From NCBI GenBank assembly GCA_049322335.1, contig JBMORL010000055.1, positions 59,448-123,447 on the forward strand: DNA of 64,000 nucleotides, given 5' to 3'. The position numbers and the translations under genes were made by a program. The notes under the pieces were generated by a model. The model ran no database searches and was not told the DNA's origin. It saw only the letters and a list, made by a program, of their open reading frames with translations. Shown piece by piece: positions 1 to 7,318 of this stretch (the first letter of the stretch is position 1; the number at the start of each line of letters is the position of its first letter). This DNA comes from JBMORL01 sp049322335. GTDB lineage: Bacteria > Bacteroidota > Bacteroidia > Flavobacteriales_D > UBA2798.

Positions 1-1127
1 AACTGTGTTTTTTCATTAATAGTCAGTTCCGCTGTGTTGCATAACACAGCAATTTTTAGCAGCATCTCCCGGTTTTCTCCGGGCATGATTTCATTTACCG
101 CAATTTTATTTTGAGTAAGAGTTCCTGTTTTATCGGTACAGATTACATTGGTGCCGCCAAGTGTTTCCACGGCCGAAAGTTTTTTGACAATTACATTATG
201 TCGTGCCATGGTCAGCATTCCACGGGCGAGTGCCATTGTTGCCACCACTGGCAATCCTTCGGGAATAGTAGCTACGGCCAGAGCAACAGCAGTCTGAAAC
301 ATTTCAAATGCCGTTTTTCCGTTGAGTAGTCCTGCAAAAAAAATAAGTACAGAGAGAGCCAGTGTTACCCATATTAATTTTTTGCTGAATGACTCCAGTT
401 TTTTTTCAAGTGGTGTAGCCATTTGCTGTGCCGATCTCATTAGTGAAGCTATTTTCCCTAATTCCGTATGCATTCCGGTAGATGTCACTATCATGTATCC
501 GTTGCCACCGGTTGCATAGGTGGCTTTATAAAGCATATTTTTTCTTTCAGAAAGAATAGTGTCTCCTGGAAGTAGCCGGATATTTTTTTCTACAGGAAGT
601 GATTCTCCCGTAAGTGCCGATTCATCTGTTTGCAACTGTGAGGAACCGAATAATCTTCCGTCTGCAGGAATAACATCGCCTGCTTCAATAAAAAGAATAT
701 CTCCCGGAACTATTTTATCGGCATTGATTTCAAACAAACGTCCGTCTCTTTTCACTTTGGCCGGCATAACCACCAGTTTTTGCAATGCCTCCATAGAACG
801 GTCGGCACGGAATTCCATAAGGAAACCGATGCATGTATTTATTACAATTACCGCTGCAATGGCAATCGCATCGGGCCATTCATTAAAGTAAAGAGACAAA
901 CCGGCAGCTACTGCAAGTAATGCTACCAGCGGGCTTTTGAATTGCTGAAGGAAAATCATCCAGCCGCTGGTTTTTGTATGATCGGTTATTTTATTTGGTC
1001 CATATTTCAGCAACTGCTCAATGGCTTTTTTTTCCGACAACCCTGTTTGCAAATTGGTGCCCAATTCATCTGCCAGCATATCCGGACTAACGGAATAAGG
1101 ATTAGTGTATTTTTCAGTGGTTTTCAC
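1..1127 (-). CDS. P2-type cation-transporting ATPase (calcium-type), N-terminal part
   Basis: An ATP-driven cation pump of the inner membrane, cut by the left edge, so about 375 N-terminal residues are visible. Reading the minus strand from a GTG at 1127 gives an N-terminal cation-ATPase domain, the first membrane helices, the actuator loop with ALTGES, the membrane motif IPEGLP (characteristic of P2/Ca2+-type pumps) and the phosphorylation motif DKTGT near position 143. The frame overlaps the end of the upstream nuclease-like gene by 14 bases, which suggests translational coupling; an alternative ATG lies 16 codons further in. It is the last visible gene of an ArsR-controlled operon. The substrate cannot be read from this part; P2-type pumps move Ca2+, Mn2+ or other cations. 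The family call is firm, the exact start is not. Confidence 0.85.
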   Translation of the reverse strand, partial: MKTTEKYTNPYSVSPDMLADELGTNLQTGLSEKKAIEQLLKYGPNKITDHTKTSGWMIFLQQFKSPLVALLAVAAGLSLYFNEWPDAIAIAAVIVINTCIGFLMEFRADRSMEALQKLVVMPAKVKRDGRLFEINADKIVPGDILFIEAGDVIPADGRLFGSSQLQTDESALTGESLPVEKNIRLLPGDTILSERKNMLYKATYATGGNGYMIVTSTGMHTELGKIASLMRSAQQMATPLEKKLESFSKKLIWVTLALSVLIFFAGLLNGKTAFEMFQTAVALAVATIPEGLPVVATMALARGMLTMARHNVIVKKLSAVETLGGTNVICTDKTGTLTQNKIAVNEIMPGENREMLLKIAVLCNTAELTINEKTQ

Positions 1128-1980
1128 TACTGATCATTTTGTGGCAGATGTCAATTCCTTCGTTCAGTATGGAAGTGATACGTCCCGGTTTTATATTCAT
1201 CTTGTATAGAATATCATTGTCATGGCAAAGTTCCCTGCACAATACGATGTTGTTTTTCAGAAGATGTTGTTTTTCTTCTTTTGTGAGCGTGGTAAGGCAG
1301 GTTACAGGATAAAGGCCAAGAGAATCTATCTGCTCGCGTAAACTAAATTTATCGGGAAAATCCCAGCTGGTAAGTTTTAGCCCCGAACAGGTTCCATATT
1401 GTATGGCATCTGAAGTAAACCGGGTATTGGTGACTACCCAACCGGTGTGAATTTTATTTTCATGTCCCGGTAATTTGATCCATTCTTCCTCCACATCCTT
1501 GAAACGGGAATGGATGTATAATGGAATTTTTACGTCACATACATTTCCAGGCTGATTATGGTATTTGCATTCAATCATAAAATGGTGATGATCATTTTCA
1601 GCTTCCACATCCACTTCATGGTTTACACATTTTCCTCTTACTTTTTGTCCCGTTTTTGTTGAATAGCCCTGCAGGGATAAAATAGTTGCGATATATTTTT
1701 CGAAAGAAAATCCTGCGGGCCCCAGCTCCATAATTGCGTTTTTGAGGTGATACCGTGCCGCCACAGGTTTTGATATCTTTTTTAAATGCGAAAAAGCTAT
1801 ACGGTAAATTTTTTTCGTGGGCATCCCATTATAAATCTGCAACCACAATGCGTTAAGAATTTCTTTTATTTCATTTTCTCCTGCTCCTGATCTTTGGAGA
1901 GAGTTTCGTATTTTCTCTTCGGAAAACGGAACGGTCTTACCGGATGCTTTTTTTACCAGTATTTGTTTTTTTTCGGTCAT
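1114..1980 (-). CDS. ATP-cone / Mrr-like restriction endonuclease fusion protein
   Basis: A 288-residue soluble protein in the middle of the ArsR-ATPase operon. Residues of about 1-95 look like an ATP-cone, the nucleotide-sensing domain of NrdR and ribonucleotide reductases (start ILVKKASGKTVPFSEEKI, then the helical LKNAIMELGP segment). The middle holds a PD-(D/E)XK nuclease-like core with HEVDVEAE followed by FMIECKYHN, the D...ExK pattern of Mrr-type endonucleases. The last 70 residues resemble a helix-hairpin-helix (KNNIVLCREL ... GRITSILNEG). The ATG at 1980 is chosen because it overlaps the stop of the ArsR gene as ATGA; a longer open frame would begin inside that gene. No methyltransferase lies nearby, so a restriction role is doubtful. 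Its job in a metal-responsive operon is unknown. The domain assignment is by motif only. Confidence 0.7.
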   Translation of the reverse strand: MTEKKQILVKKASGKTVPFSEEKIRNSLQRSGAGENEIKEILNALWLQIYNGMPTKKIYRIAFSHLKKISKPVAARYHLKNAIMELGPAGFSFEKYIATILSLQGYSTKTGQKVRGKCVNHEVDVEAENDHHHFMIECKYHNQPGNVCDVKIPLYIHSRFKDVEEEWIKLPGHENKIHTGWVVTNTRFTSDAIQYGTCSGLKLTSWDFPDKFSLREQIDSLGLYPVTCLTTLTKEEKQHLLKNNIVLCRELCHDNDILYKMNIKPGRITSILNEGIDICHKMISSENH

Positions 1981-2297
1981 ATTTTTTTTCCGGTATTGTT
2001 TTTTCGGGAAATACAATCCATCATGCAATTCAGCCAGAAATTTCCGTAATCAGGATAATAGTAGGTATTCGTTTTTTGTTTTTTTCTTTTTAACAAGCCT
2101 GCATTTTTCATCATCACCAGGTGGCGCGAAGTTTCCGGTTGACTGATTTGGAGATGTTCAGAAATTTCTCCCACACTCACCTCCCTTGTTTTGTTTTTAT
2201 CTAAAAAAAGCATAAGATGTATGCGAAGGGGATGAGAAAGTACTTTGAACTGTTCTGCAAACTGACCGGCTGTTTCTTTTTCGTTTGAATTCTTCAT
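1977..2297 (-). CDS. ArsR/SmtB-family transcriptional repressor
   Basis: A 106-residue winged-helix regulator. The core runs FKVLSHPLRIHLMLFL, then SVGEISEHLQISQPETSRHL as the recognition helix-turn-helix, then a beta wing ending in a basic stretch (LLKRKKQKTNTYYYP). ArsR proteins are usually released from DNA by metal ions or other signals. I see few cysteines in the alpha-3 helix, so the inducer cannot be guessed. The start at 2297 is preferred over an ATG 21 codons upstream, because the upstream segment translates an AT palindrome that is better explained as the operator. It is the first gene of an operon with the nuclease fusion and the P2-type ATPase, which it probably autoregulates. Confidence 0.88.
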   Translation of the reverse strand: MKNSNEKETAGQFAEQFKVLSHPLRIHLMLFLDKNKTREVSVGEISEHLQISQPETSRHLVMMKNAGLLKRKKQKTNTYYYPDYGNFWLNCMMDCISRKNNTGKKI

Positions 2298-2300
2298 ATA

Positions 2301-2316
2301 CATATATACATATATG
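2301..2316. promoter_or_regulatory. Candidate ArsR operator
   Basis: A near-perfect inverted repeat, CATATAT-AC-ATATATG, lies directly upstream of the ArsR start codon at 2297. Arms of 7 bp with a 2-bp spacer fit the ATA...TAT type of site bound by ArsR/SmtB dimers. The position is right for autoregulation. Binding is inferred. Confidence 0.5.
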
Positions 2317-2363
2317 CAAATGTTCAAATGGAGCAGATTTTTGCCCATGAGCCGGCTCAACTT

Positions 2364-2408
2364 AAAAAGTGACCTGTGTCACTTTTTCCGGGCTGCCACC
2401 CGGAAAAA
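2364..2408 (-). terminator. Double hairpin terminator after the multicopper oxidase gene
   Basis: Two inverted repeats share one TTTTT/AAAAA tract. Read on the minus strand, the first is TTTTTCCGGG-loop-CCCGGAAAAA (2383-2408) and the second AAAAAGTGAC-loop-GTCACTTTTT (2364-2387). The second ends in a T-run and lies 14-58 bases beyond the multicopper oxidase stop, as expected for an intrinsic terminator. Because they share bases the two hairpins cannot both form fully. Confidence 0.65.
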
Positions 2409-2421
2409 GCGATACGGGATA

Positions 2422-4131
2422 CTACTTCTTAATAAAGCGCATTATTGAAATCCTGTTGTCGGTTTCTGCTGCAATAATATATATGCCGCTGCACCATAAT
2501 GAAACATCAAGGACTCCTGAAAAATCATTCCATGCCGATTGATAAACGATTTGCCCCATGGCATTTCTCACTATTATTTTTCTTATTTCGCTGTTACTTT
2601 TTCGTGATACAATGGTTAGCATGTCTTCTGCCGGATTGGGATAGGCGGTAATCAGCTGATCATCGCTTATTTCATTAATACCGGTATACGCGGAAGATTG
2701 AAGATATTGTCCCATCATTCCGTCATCTTCATGCATAAGGATGTGGCAATGGTACATGTAAGGAACAATGGTGTCTTCAAAGTCTTCAAACTTTGCAATA
2801 AAACGAACTACTTCATTGGGCTGAACCAATACAAGATCTTTTCTTCCGCTTTCTTCCGGTGCAGGCGGATTTCCGTCACGGTCGAGAATATAAAACTGTA
2901 AACCGTGAATGTGAAAAGGATGCGCAACCATTGTTTGGTTATCGAGGGTCCACACTTCAATATTGTTTAAGGGGATGTAATAATCTATGCGTTCCATATC
3001 AAATGAAAGTCCGTTGAAATAAAACGGACCGTCCATGTTCATCATGTTATCAGCCGAAAAAGTAATAGACCTTGATGTATTGGCCTGTAACTCAAGATAA
3101 GGAGTTACTGTTACTAACGAAGATGGGATTGATGTAACCGGGTTGGCAGTTTGTGCCCCGATATTTATTTGCATCACATTATAATCCACTCCATTCAGCG
3201 GGCTATCCATTGGTGGATTGGGAGGAGGCATGGGCATGGTGGGGCCTCCCTGAACACCCATTGGCAATTCTGATCCATAGCAGATCAGAAAAATGGTGTC
3301 TCCGTTCATGCCATTCAGATCGAGTAACAATTCAGCCCTTTCACCGGGGGATAACCGGATGCGTGTTGTGTTTACGGGCGCTGACAAAAGTCCTCCGTCA
3401 TTTCCTGTCACATAAAACGGCATGTTATTGGAAAATCCAAAGTTGAAACTTCTTTCTCCGGCTGCGTTCAGCATGCGAAAGCGAATCACTTGCGAAGGCG
3501 CATCCAGGTAAACCGAATATCCATAATTGGCTCTTCCTCCATTTACCAGCAATGTGCTGTCCTGCATTCCGAGATAATCTATCTGGTTAAGCGAATCAAA
3601 CTGGTGGGTTTGCACAATAACAGGAAAATCGTCTGTGCCATATCTTCGTGGCAGATTAAGAGCTGCTTCTTCCGCATCCCGCATGATAATCAAACCTGCA
3701 GCGCCTTTCATGGCCTGTTCTGCAGTTTTCATATGGGTGTGAGGATGATACCAGAACGTAGAGGCTTTGTCGAGAATGGTAAACTGAGGATTCCATACTT
3801 GTCCGGGTGGTATAACGGTATGCGGGCCTCCGTCATTTTGTGCGGCAATATGTAACCCATGCCAGTGAACAGTGGTGGTATCCTGCAACTGGTTGTCCAC
3901 ATTCAGTGAAATATTCGTTCCTGCGTTCATGATCAGCGTGGGACCCAGGTAATTGTAATTATTGTAGGCAAAAGTTTGAGTTATCTGCCCGGGAAAAAAC
4001 TGTACGCTGTCGCGGTGCATGGCAAGATTGATTGTGCTTCCGGTTAAGGTGTCAGGAATAAACAAAGGGGTTTGGGCAGCAGCTGTCAAAGAGGTCATTC
4101 CTGCTAATGCGGCCATTATTTTTGTTTTCAT
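2422..4131 (-). CDS. Multicopper oxidase with T9SS sorting domain (copy 1)
   Basis: A 569-residue exported oxidase, probably oxidising Cu(I) or other reduced metals or phenols with O2. A signal peptide ends near residue 20 (TAAAQ). All four copper-ligand motifs are present: HWHGLH (89-94), WYHPHTH (about 127-133), HPFHIHG (about 402) and HCHILMHEDDGM (about 461), the last with a Met as axial type 1 ligand. The final 80 residues (from AYPNPAEDM) form a T9SS type A sorting domain, so the enzyme should be secreted or fixed to the cell surface. It follows the jelly-roll-like gene by 11 bases. A paralogue with the same design is at 34803. A Met-rich patch near residue 290 (GGPTMPMPPPNPPM) may bind copper. 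Confidence 0.93.
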   Translation of the reverse strand: MKTKIMAALAGMTSLTAAAQTPLFIPDTLTGSTINLAMHRDSVQFFPGQITQTFAYNNYNYLGPTLIMNAGTNISLNVDNQLQDTTTVHWHGLHIAAQNDGGPHTVIPPGQVWNPQFTILDKASTFWYHPHTHMKTAEQAMKGAAGLIIMRDAEEAALNLPRRYGTDDFPVIVQTHQFDSLNQIDYLGMQDSTLLVNGGRANYGYSVYLDAPSQVIRFRMLNAAGERSFNFGFSNNMPFYVTGNDGGLLSAPVNTTRIRLSPGERAELLLDLNGMNGDTIFLICYGSELPMGVQGGPTMPMPPPNPPMDSPLNGVDYNVMQINIGAQTANPVTSIPSSLVTVTPYLELQANTSRSITFSADNMMNMDGPFYFNGLSFDMERIDYYIPLNNIEVWTLDNQTMVAHPFHIHGLQFYILDRDGNPPAPEESGRKDLVLVQPNEVVRFIAKFEDFEDTIVPYMYHCHILMHEDDGMMGQYLQSSAYTGINEISDDQLITAYPNPAEDMLTIVSRKSNSEIRKIIVRNAMGQIVYQSAWNDFSGVLDVSLWCSGIYIIAAETDNRISIMRFIKK

Positions 4132-4142
4132 AGAATATATAA

Positions 4143-5018
4143 TTAATTTTTAATAAACTTTTTTGTTATCCACCCGGTTTCTGTTTTTATTTTCAAAAAA
4201 TATTCTCCCTTTGGCAGAGCCGAAAGATCCAGGCTGAATTGTGAAACATTTTTTAATTCAGCTGAACGGATCTGGCTTCCTTTTACATCATAAACCGAGA
4301 ACGATTGAAAAATAATCCCGTTGGCAGACGACACGAAAATATTTTCTGTGGCGGGGTTGGGGGAAACAGAAATCAGTATTTCATCCTGATATAGATCATT
4401 TGTGGAAACGGTTCCGCTGAATGCCAGGTTATCCACCCACAGATAATCATTGTTGGTGGGATTATTTCCGCTGGCACGCAGAACGATTACACAGGTATCG
4501 GGATTAGTAGTGTCGGAGTAGGAGAAGTTGATGGTAAAATTTGCCCAGCTCATAGCCATACCTGATAAAGTTTGGCTGGCAATAGCAATAGTATCGCGGT
4601 TATTGATGGAAGTGTTCCACCGGGTGAGAAAAACGGTGAGTGATCCCTGGCTGGAGCCATAAATCATGTGTTGCCATTTTCCGGTAAAACTTATTGGCCG
4701 TAACGTAAACGGAAATCCGGATTTTGGCTGCATAGTTATAGAGTCTAACTGTCCGCTAACTGCTATGCCACCCACAACACCTGTTCCGATGGTTTTGGAG
4801 GTGATCTTCATATACGAAGAGCCGGGATTTCCGGGAGTGCCTTTGGTTACAGTATAAACTCCGGCCATGGTGGTAGCATTGTTGAGTGTACCCCACGAAT
4901 CCGGATTTTCATAGGTTCCCATATTTGTCCAGTTTTCAAAACTGAAATTGGGAATCTGTGCATTTAATGTGATTGCAATCACATTGAAAGCGGCAAGGAG
5001 AAAAATATATTTTTTCAT
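4143..5018 (-). CDS. Secreted jelly-roll-like protein with T9SS sorting domain (copy 1)
   Basis: A 291-residue exported protein of unknown function. It has a signal peptide (to about residue 20), then a body starting IPNFSFENWTNMG with a central region containing GFPFTLRP and the segment YLWVDNLAFSG typical of carbohydrate-binding jelly-roll (PCMD-like) domains. From about residue 215 (VSPNPATENIF) a T9SS type A sorting domain follows. The paralogue at 36542 shares the opening, the GFPF motif and the YxDDLxFSG motif, and also sits beside a multicopper oxidase. The repeated pairing suggests the two products work together at the cell surface. Sugar binding is a guess from fold resemblance only. 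Confidence 0.75.
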   Translation of the reverse strand: MKKYIFLLAAFNVIAITLNAQIPNFSFENWTNMGTYENPDSWGTLNNATTMAGVYTVTKGTPGNPGSSYMKITSKTIGTGVVGGIAVSGQLDSITMQPKSGFPFTLRPISFTGKWQHMIYGSSQGSLTVFLTRWNTSINNRDTIAIASQTLSGMAMSWANFTINFSYSDTTNPDTCVIVLRASGNNPTNNDYLWVDNLAFSGTVSTNDLYQDEILISVSPNPATENIFVSSANGIIFQSFSVYDVKGSQIRSAELKNVSQFSLDLSALPKGEYFLKIKTETGWITKKFIKN

Positions 5019-5027
5019 GTTAGTGGT

Positions 5028-5243
5028 TTAATGTTTGTGTTCTTCTGATTGATGTCCTTCTGTTTTTTGCAGATCCATACCACATTTCGGGCAAGTTCCT
5101 GGCTCACTGTAGGTTTTTTCACCTTCGCATTTCATCGGACATTGGTAAACTGCTGTTTCTTTTTCCCCGGTTTTTTTATCTCCACCGCAGGATGAAAGGA
5201 GAAGAGCTGCCATCGCAAAAGCAGCAATGAAATATGTTTTCAT
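5028..5243 (-). CDS. Small heavy-metal-binding-domain lipoprotein
   Basis: A 71-residue lipoprotein: lipobox LLSSC at about residue 19, short linker, then one heavy-metal-binding domain, YQCPMKCEGEKTYSEPGTCP-KCGMDL, and a His-rich tail (EGHQSEEHKH). The CPMxC and CPxCGM motifs are those of HMBD domains found on copper and zinc efflux proteins. It probably buffers metal in the periplasm for the neighbouring oxidase. A close paralogue is at 29927, and the same domain is in the lipoprotein at 23805. Confidence 0.88.
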   Translation of the reverse strand: MKTYFIAAFAMAALLLSSCGGDKKTGEKETAVYQCPMKCEGEKTYSEPGTCPKCGMDLQKTEGHQSEEHKH

Positions 5244-5303
5244 TGTTTTGAAATTAAATGTTTGTAAAAATGATATAGGGAATGATACAGGAAGTGATGT
5301 AAA

Positions 5304-5708
5304 TCAAATCCTTAATACGCGTAAGGTATAAACAGAAATGCCGGCTGGTGGTGGCGCTTTTTGAGCAATAATAATCTCAGAAGAAAATTTTCCGTGAATG
5401 GAAAGGGAAGGAGTGTTTTCTATCCATGCATTGGGACAAACTTCGGTTTTGCAGAATGAAATGCATTGAGGAGTATACTTATCTGTGTCAACAGACAGGG
5501 AAATGTTTTCACAGCATTTTTTTGCCAAAGAAGAGTGTTGGGATTTGTCGCAGGGAATATCTTCTTTCATTCCGCATCCGGCTTTTTTCCCTGCTATTCC
5601 CCATACAGATGATACATATTTTCCACAACAATAATGAGAAGAAACACCAAAACGAAATACAGATAGCAGAAGTATGGCGATGGAAAATATAGCTACCGTT
5701 TTCTTCAT
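5304..5708 (-). CDS. HYC_CC_PP family exported protein
   Basis: A 134-residue protein with an N-terminal signal or anchor (residues 5-22), the motif SSHYCCGK, a second paired cysteine KKCC near residue 68, and a proline run APPP near the C terminus. That set defines the Bacteroidota HYC_CC_PP family, which is often found beside copper and zinc resistance genes. Conserved Cys and His suggest metal binding in the periplasm or membrane. No enzyme function is known. It lies 60 bases upstream of the HMBD lipoprotein on the same strand. Confidence 0.75.
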   Translation of the reverse strand: MKKTVAIFSIAILLLSVFRFGVSSHYCCGKYVSSVWGIAGKKAGCGMKEDIPCDKSQHSSLAKKCCENISLSVDTDKYTPQCISFCKTEVCPNAWIENTPSLSIHGKFSSEIIIAQKAPPPAGISVYTLRVLRI

Positions 5709-5829
5709 GTTTCAAATTTACAAAACTTTTGAAAGGGAAAAAATCTGATCGTCCTCAATTCATCGATTCTTGGATTCTTAAAGCAGTTATTCCTTTGCGT
5801 ATAATTTCTCCGAAATAAACAACAACCAA

Positions 5830-6444
5830 TTACCGGATAATACTGATTTGGCCATACATATACCGGTTGTTTCCCCGTCTGTCGATATAAAACAAAACAT
5901 AGAAATAGGTTCCCTGCGGACACAGTTTGCCGGTTTTACTTTCGATGCCTTGCCAGCTGATGGTATCTCCGCTAACTTCATCTATAAAATTTCCCCAGCG
6001 GTCGAAAATCCTGATGCTTAGGTTGGAAATAGTGCTGTCAGGAATAATCGAAAATTCTATCTGGCTGCCACAGTAATGATAGGGATTCGGAAAATAAAAA
6101 CGGGAAGAGGAATCGCAGTCGATATAAAGGGTTTTTTCATAAATATAATTTTTCCCGTTTTTTCCTTTTGAAATGATAGTGACATGATGTTCGCCTGTTT
6201 CTTTGAAATGATAGCCATCGGGTTTTTGAGTAAAAGTATCTCTGTGATCAAAAATATAGGCGCTGGAATCATCATTTTTCGACCAGTTGAGAATGGATAC
6301 CCGTACATTTTTACAGGAATCGTAAGGAAGCATAACCCAGGAATAATGAATATCGAATTTTACAGCAGCGCTGTCATCTGTTTCTTGTGCAGAAGCCAAT
6401 GTTGCGGCAAGGAAAATAAATATGATAACCAGGTTTTTGTGCAT
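5830..6444 (-). CDS. Secreted protein with gliding-motility-type (type B) C-terminal domain
   Basis: A 204-residue exported protein. The signal peptide ends near residue 19 (TLASAQ). The middle looks like a small beta-sandwich (PKD-like; DTFTQKPDGYHFKETGEHHV). The C-terminal 80 residues (SIRIFDRWGNFIDEV ... GKLCPQGTYFYVLFY) are the gliding-motility-associated C-terminal domain (CHU_C, T9SS type B sorting signal), which usually needs a PorP/SprF partner, none of which is visible here. Function unknown. It may head the minus-strand group of envelope metal genes, although a 121-base gap separates it from the HYC_CC_PP gene. Confidence 0.8.
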   Translation of the reverse strand: MHKNLVIIFIFLAATLASAQETDDSAAVKFDIHYSWVMLPYDSCKNVRVSILNWSKNDDSSAYIFDHRDTFTQKPDGYHFKETGEHHVTIISKGKNGKNYIYEKTLYIDCDSSSRFYFPNPYHYCGSQIEFSIIPDSTISNLSIRIFDRWGNFIDEVSGDTISWQGIESKTGKLCPQGTYFYVLFYIDRRGNNRYMYGQISIIR

Positions 6445-6568
6445 ATATAAACAGACGGTGTTTTTTCTTTAGGTTGCCAGTAAATAGTGTATCAATTTTA
6501 AGATCGCGTTAGGAATAGCACCAAAATAAAACCTGAAATCTGTCGTTAAGATAATATAGCATTTTAAG

Positions 6569-7318
6569 ATGAATGAAATGAAAATTCCTTTTTGGAAAGG
6601 AGCCGGGTATCTTTTTGTCTTATCTTCCTGTTCATCCGGATATTCGGATATGAAGGAATTCGGATTTAGAGATAATCCTCAAACTATTATTACAAAAATT
6701 TATGACGGGCCGGTAATCATTAACGGACAATGGGCGCCAAGAGATGAAAATGAGTATAATTCCCTTATGGAAATGCGGGTAAATCCTCAGGGAATGGTAA
6801 CTGAAATCATCAGCCGTAACCGCAGTGAAGAAGGGGTAATGGAAGAAAACAGAACGGTGTATTCATTTCAGGATGGAAGAAAGTCATCGGGTGAGATTTA
6901 CGATGATAACGGAAGTATCGTGGAATATTTTACCTGTCATTGGGTGGAAGACCGGATTTGTGAGATACATGGCTTTGACAGGAACGGTGTTTTGAAGTTT
7001 ACCCAAAAAAATTTCCTGGATGAAGAATACCGGGATGTTTCAGGTGACTATATCCTGTACAGTAAAAAAAACGGTGAAATTATTTTCAATGAAATTTACA
7101 GGAATGAGTATAACGCAGATGGAATTATGACTGTTTCTGAATCGGAACATAAAACAAAGAGTGAAACGGGAAGATTTATTTCCTATCGTATAAAAGTGCG
7201 GTATGAAATTATTTCACAGGATGAAAAAAGAAATGTTACTTCGGCATTGATATATGAAGATGAATCAGAAGTTCCGTCACGTTTGCTGGTGAGGAAAATA
7301 TATTATCATCACCAGTAA
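6569..7318 (+). CDS. Predicted lipoprotein of unknown function
   Basis: A protein of 249 residues, or 246 if it starts at the ATG at 6578. The lipobox VLSSC follows a short hydrophobic stretch, so it is probably an outer-membrane lipoprotein. The body has repeated short strands such as YDDNGSIVEYF, GFDRNGVLKFTQ and NEYNADGIMTVSE, which resemble the degenerate repeats of MORN/YD-type beta proteins. It is divergent from the type B gene and converges on the beta-barrel gene, overlapping it by 10 bases. I do not recognise a specific family. Confidence 0.65.
   Translation: MNEMKIPFWKGAGYLFVLSSCSSGYSDMKEFGFRDNPQTIITKIYDGPVIINGQWAPRDENEYNSLMEMRVNPQGMVTEIISRNRSEEGVMEENRTVYSFQDGRKSSGEIYDDNGSIVEYFTCHWVEDRICEIHGFDRNGVLKFTQKNFLDEEYRDVSGDYILYSKKNGEIIFNEIYRNEYNADGIMTVSESEHKTKSETGRFISYRIKVRYEIISQDEKRNVTSALIYEDESEVPSRLLVRKIYYHHQ

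Noticed and set aside
942..1133. A plus-strand 63-codon frame at the left end
   Set aside because: It is antisense to the P2-type ATPase, which has TGES, PEGLP and DKTGT motifs in its own frame.
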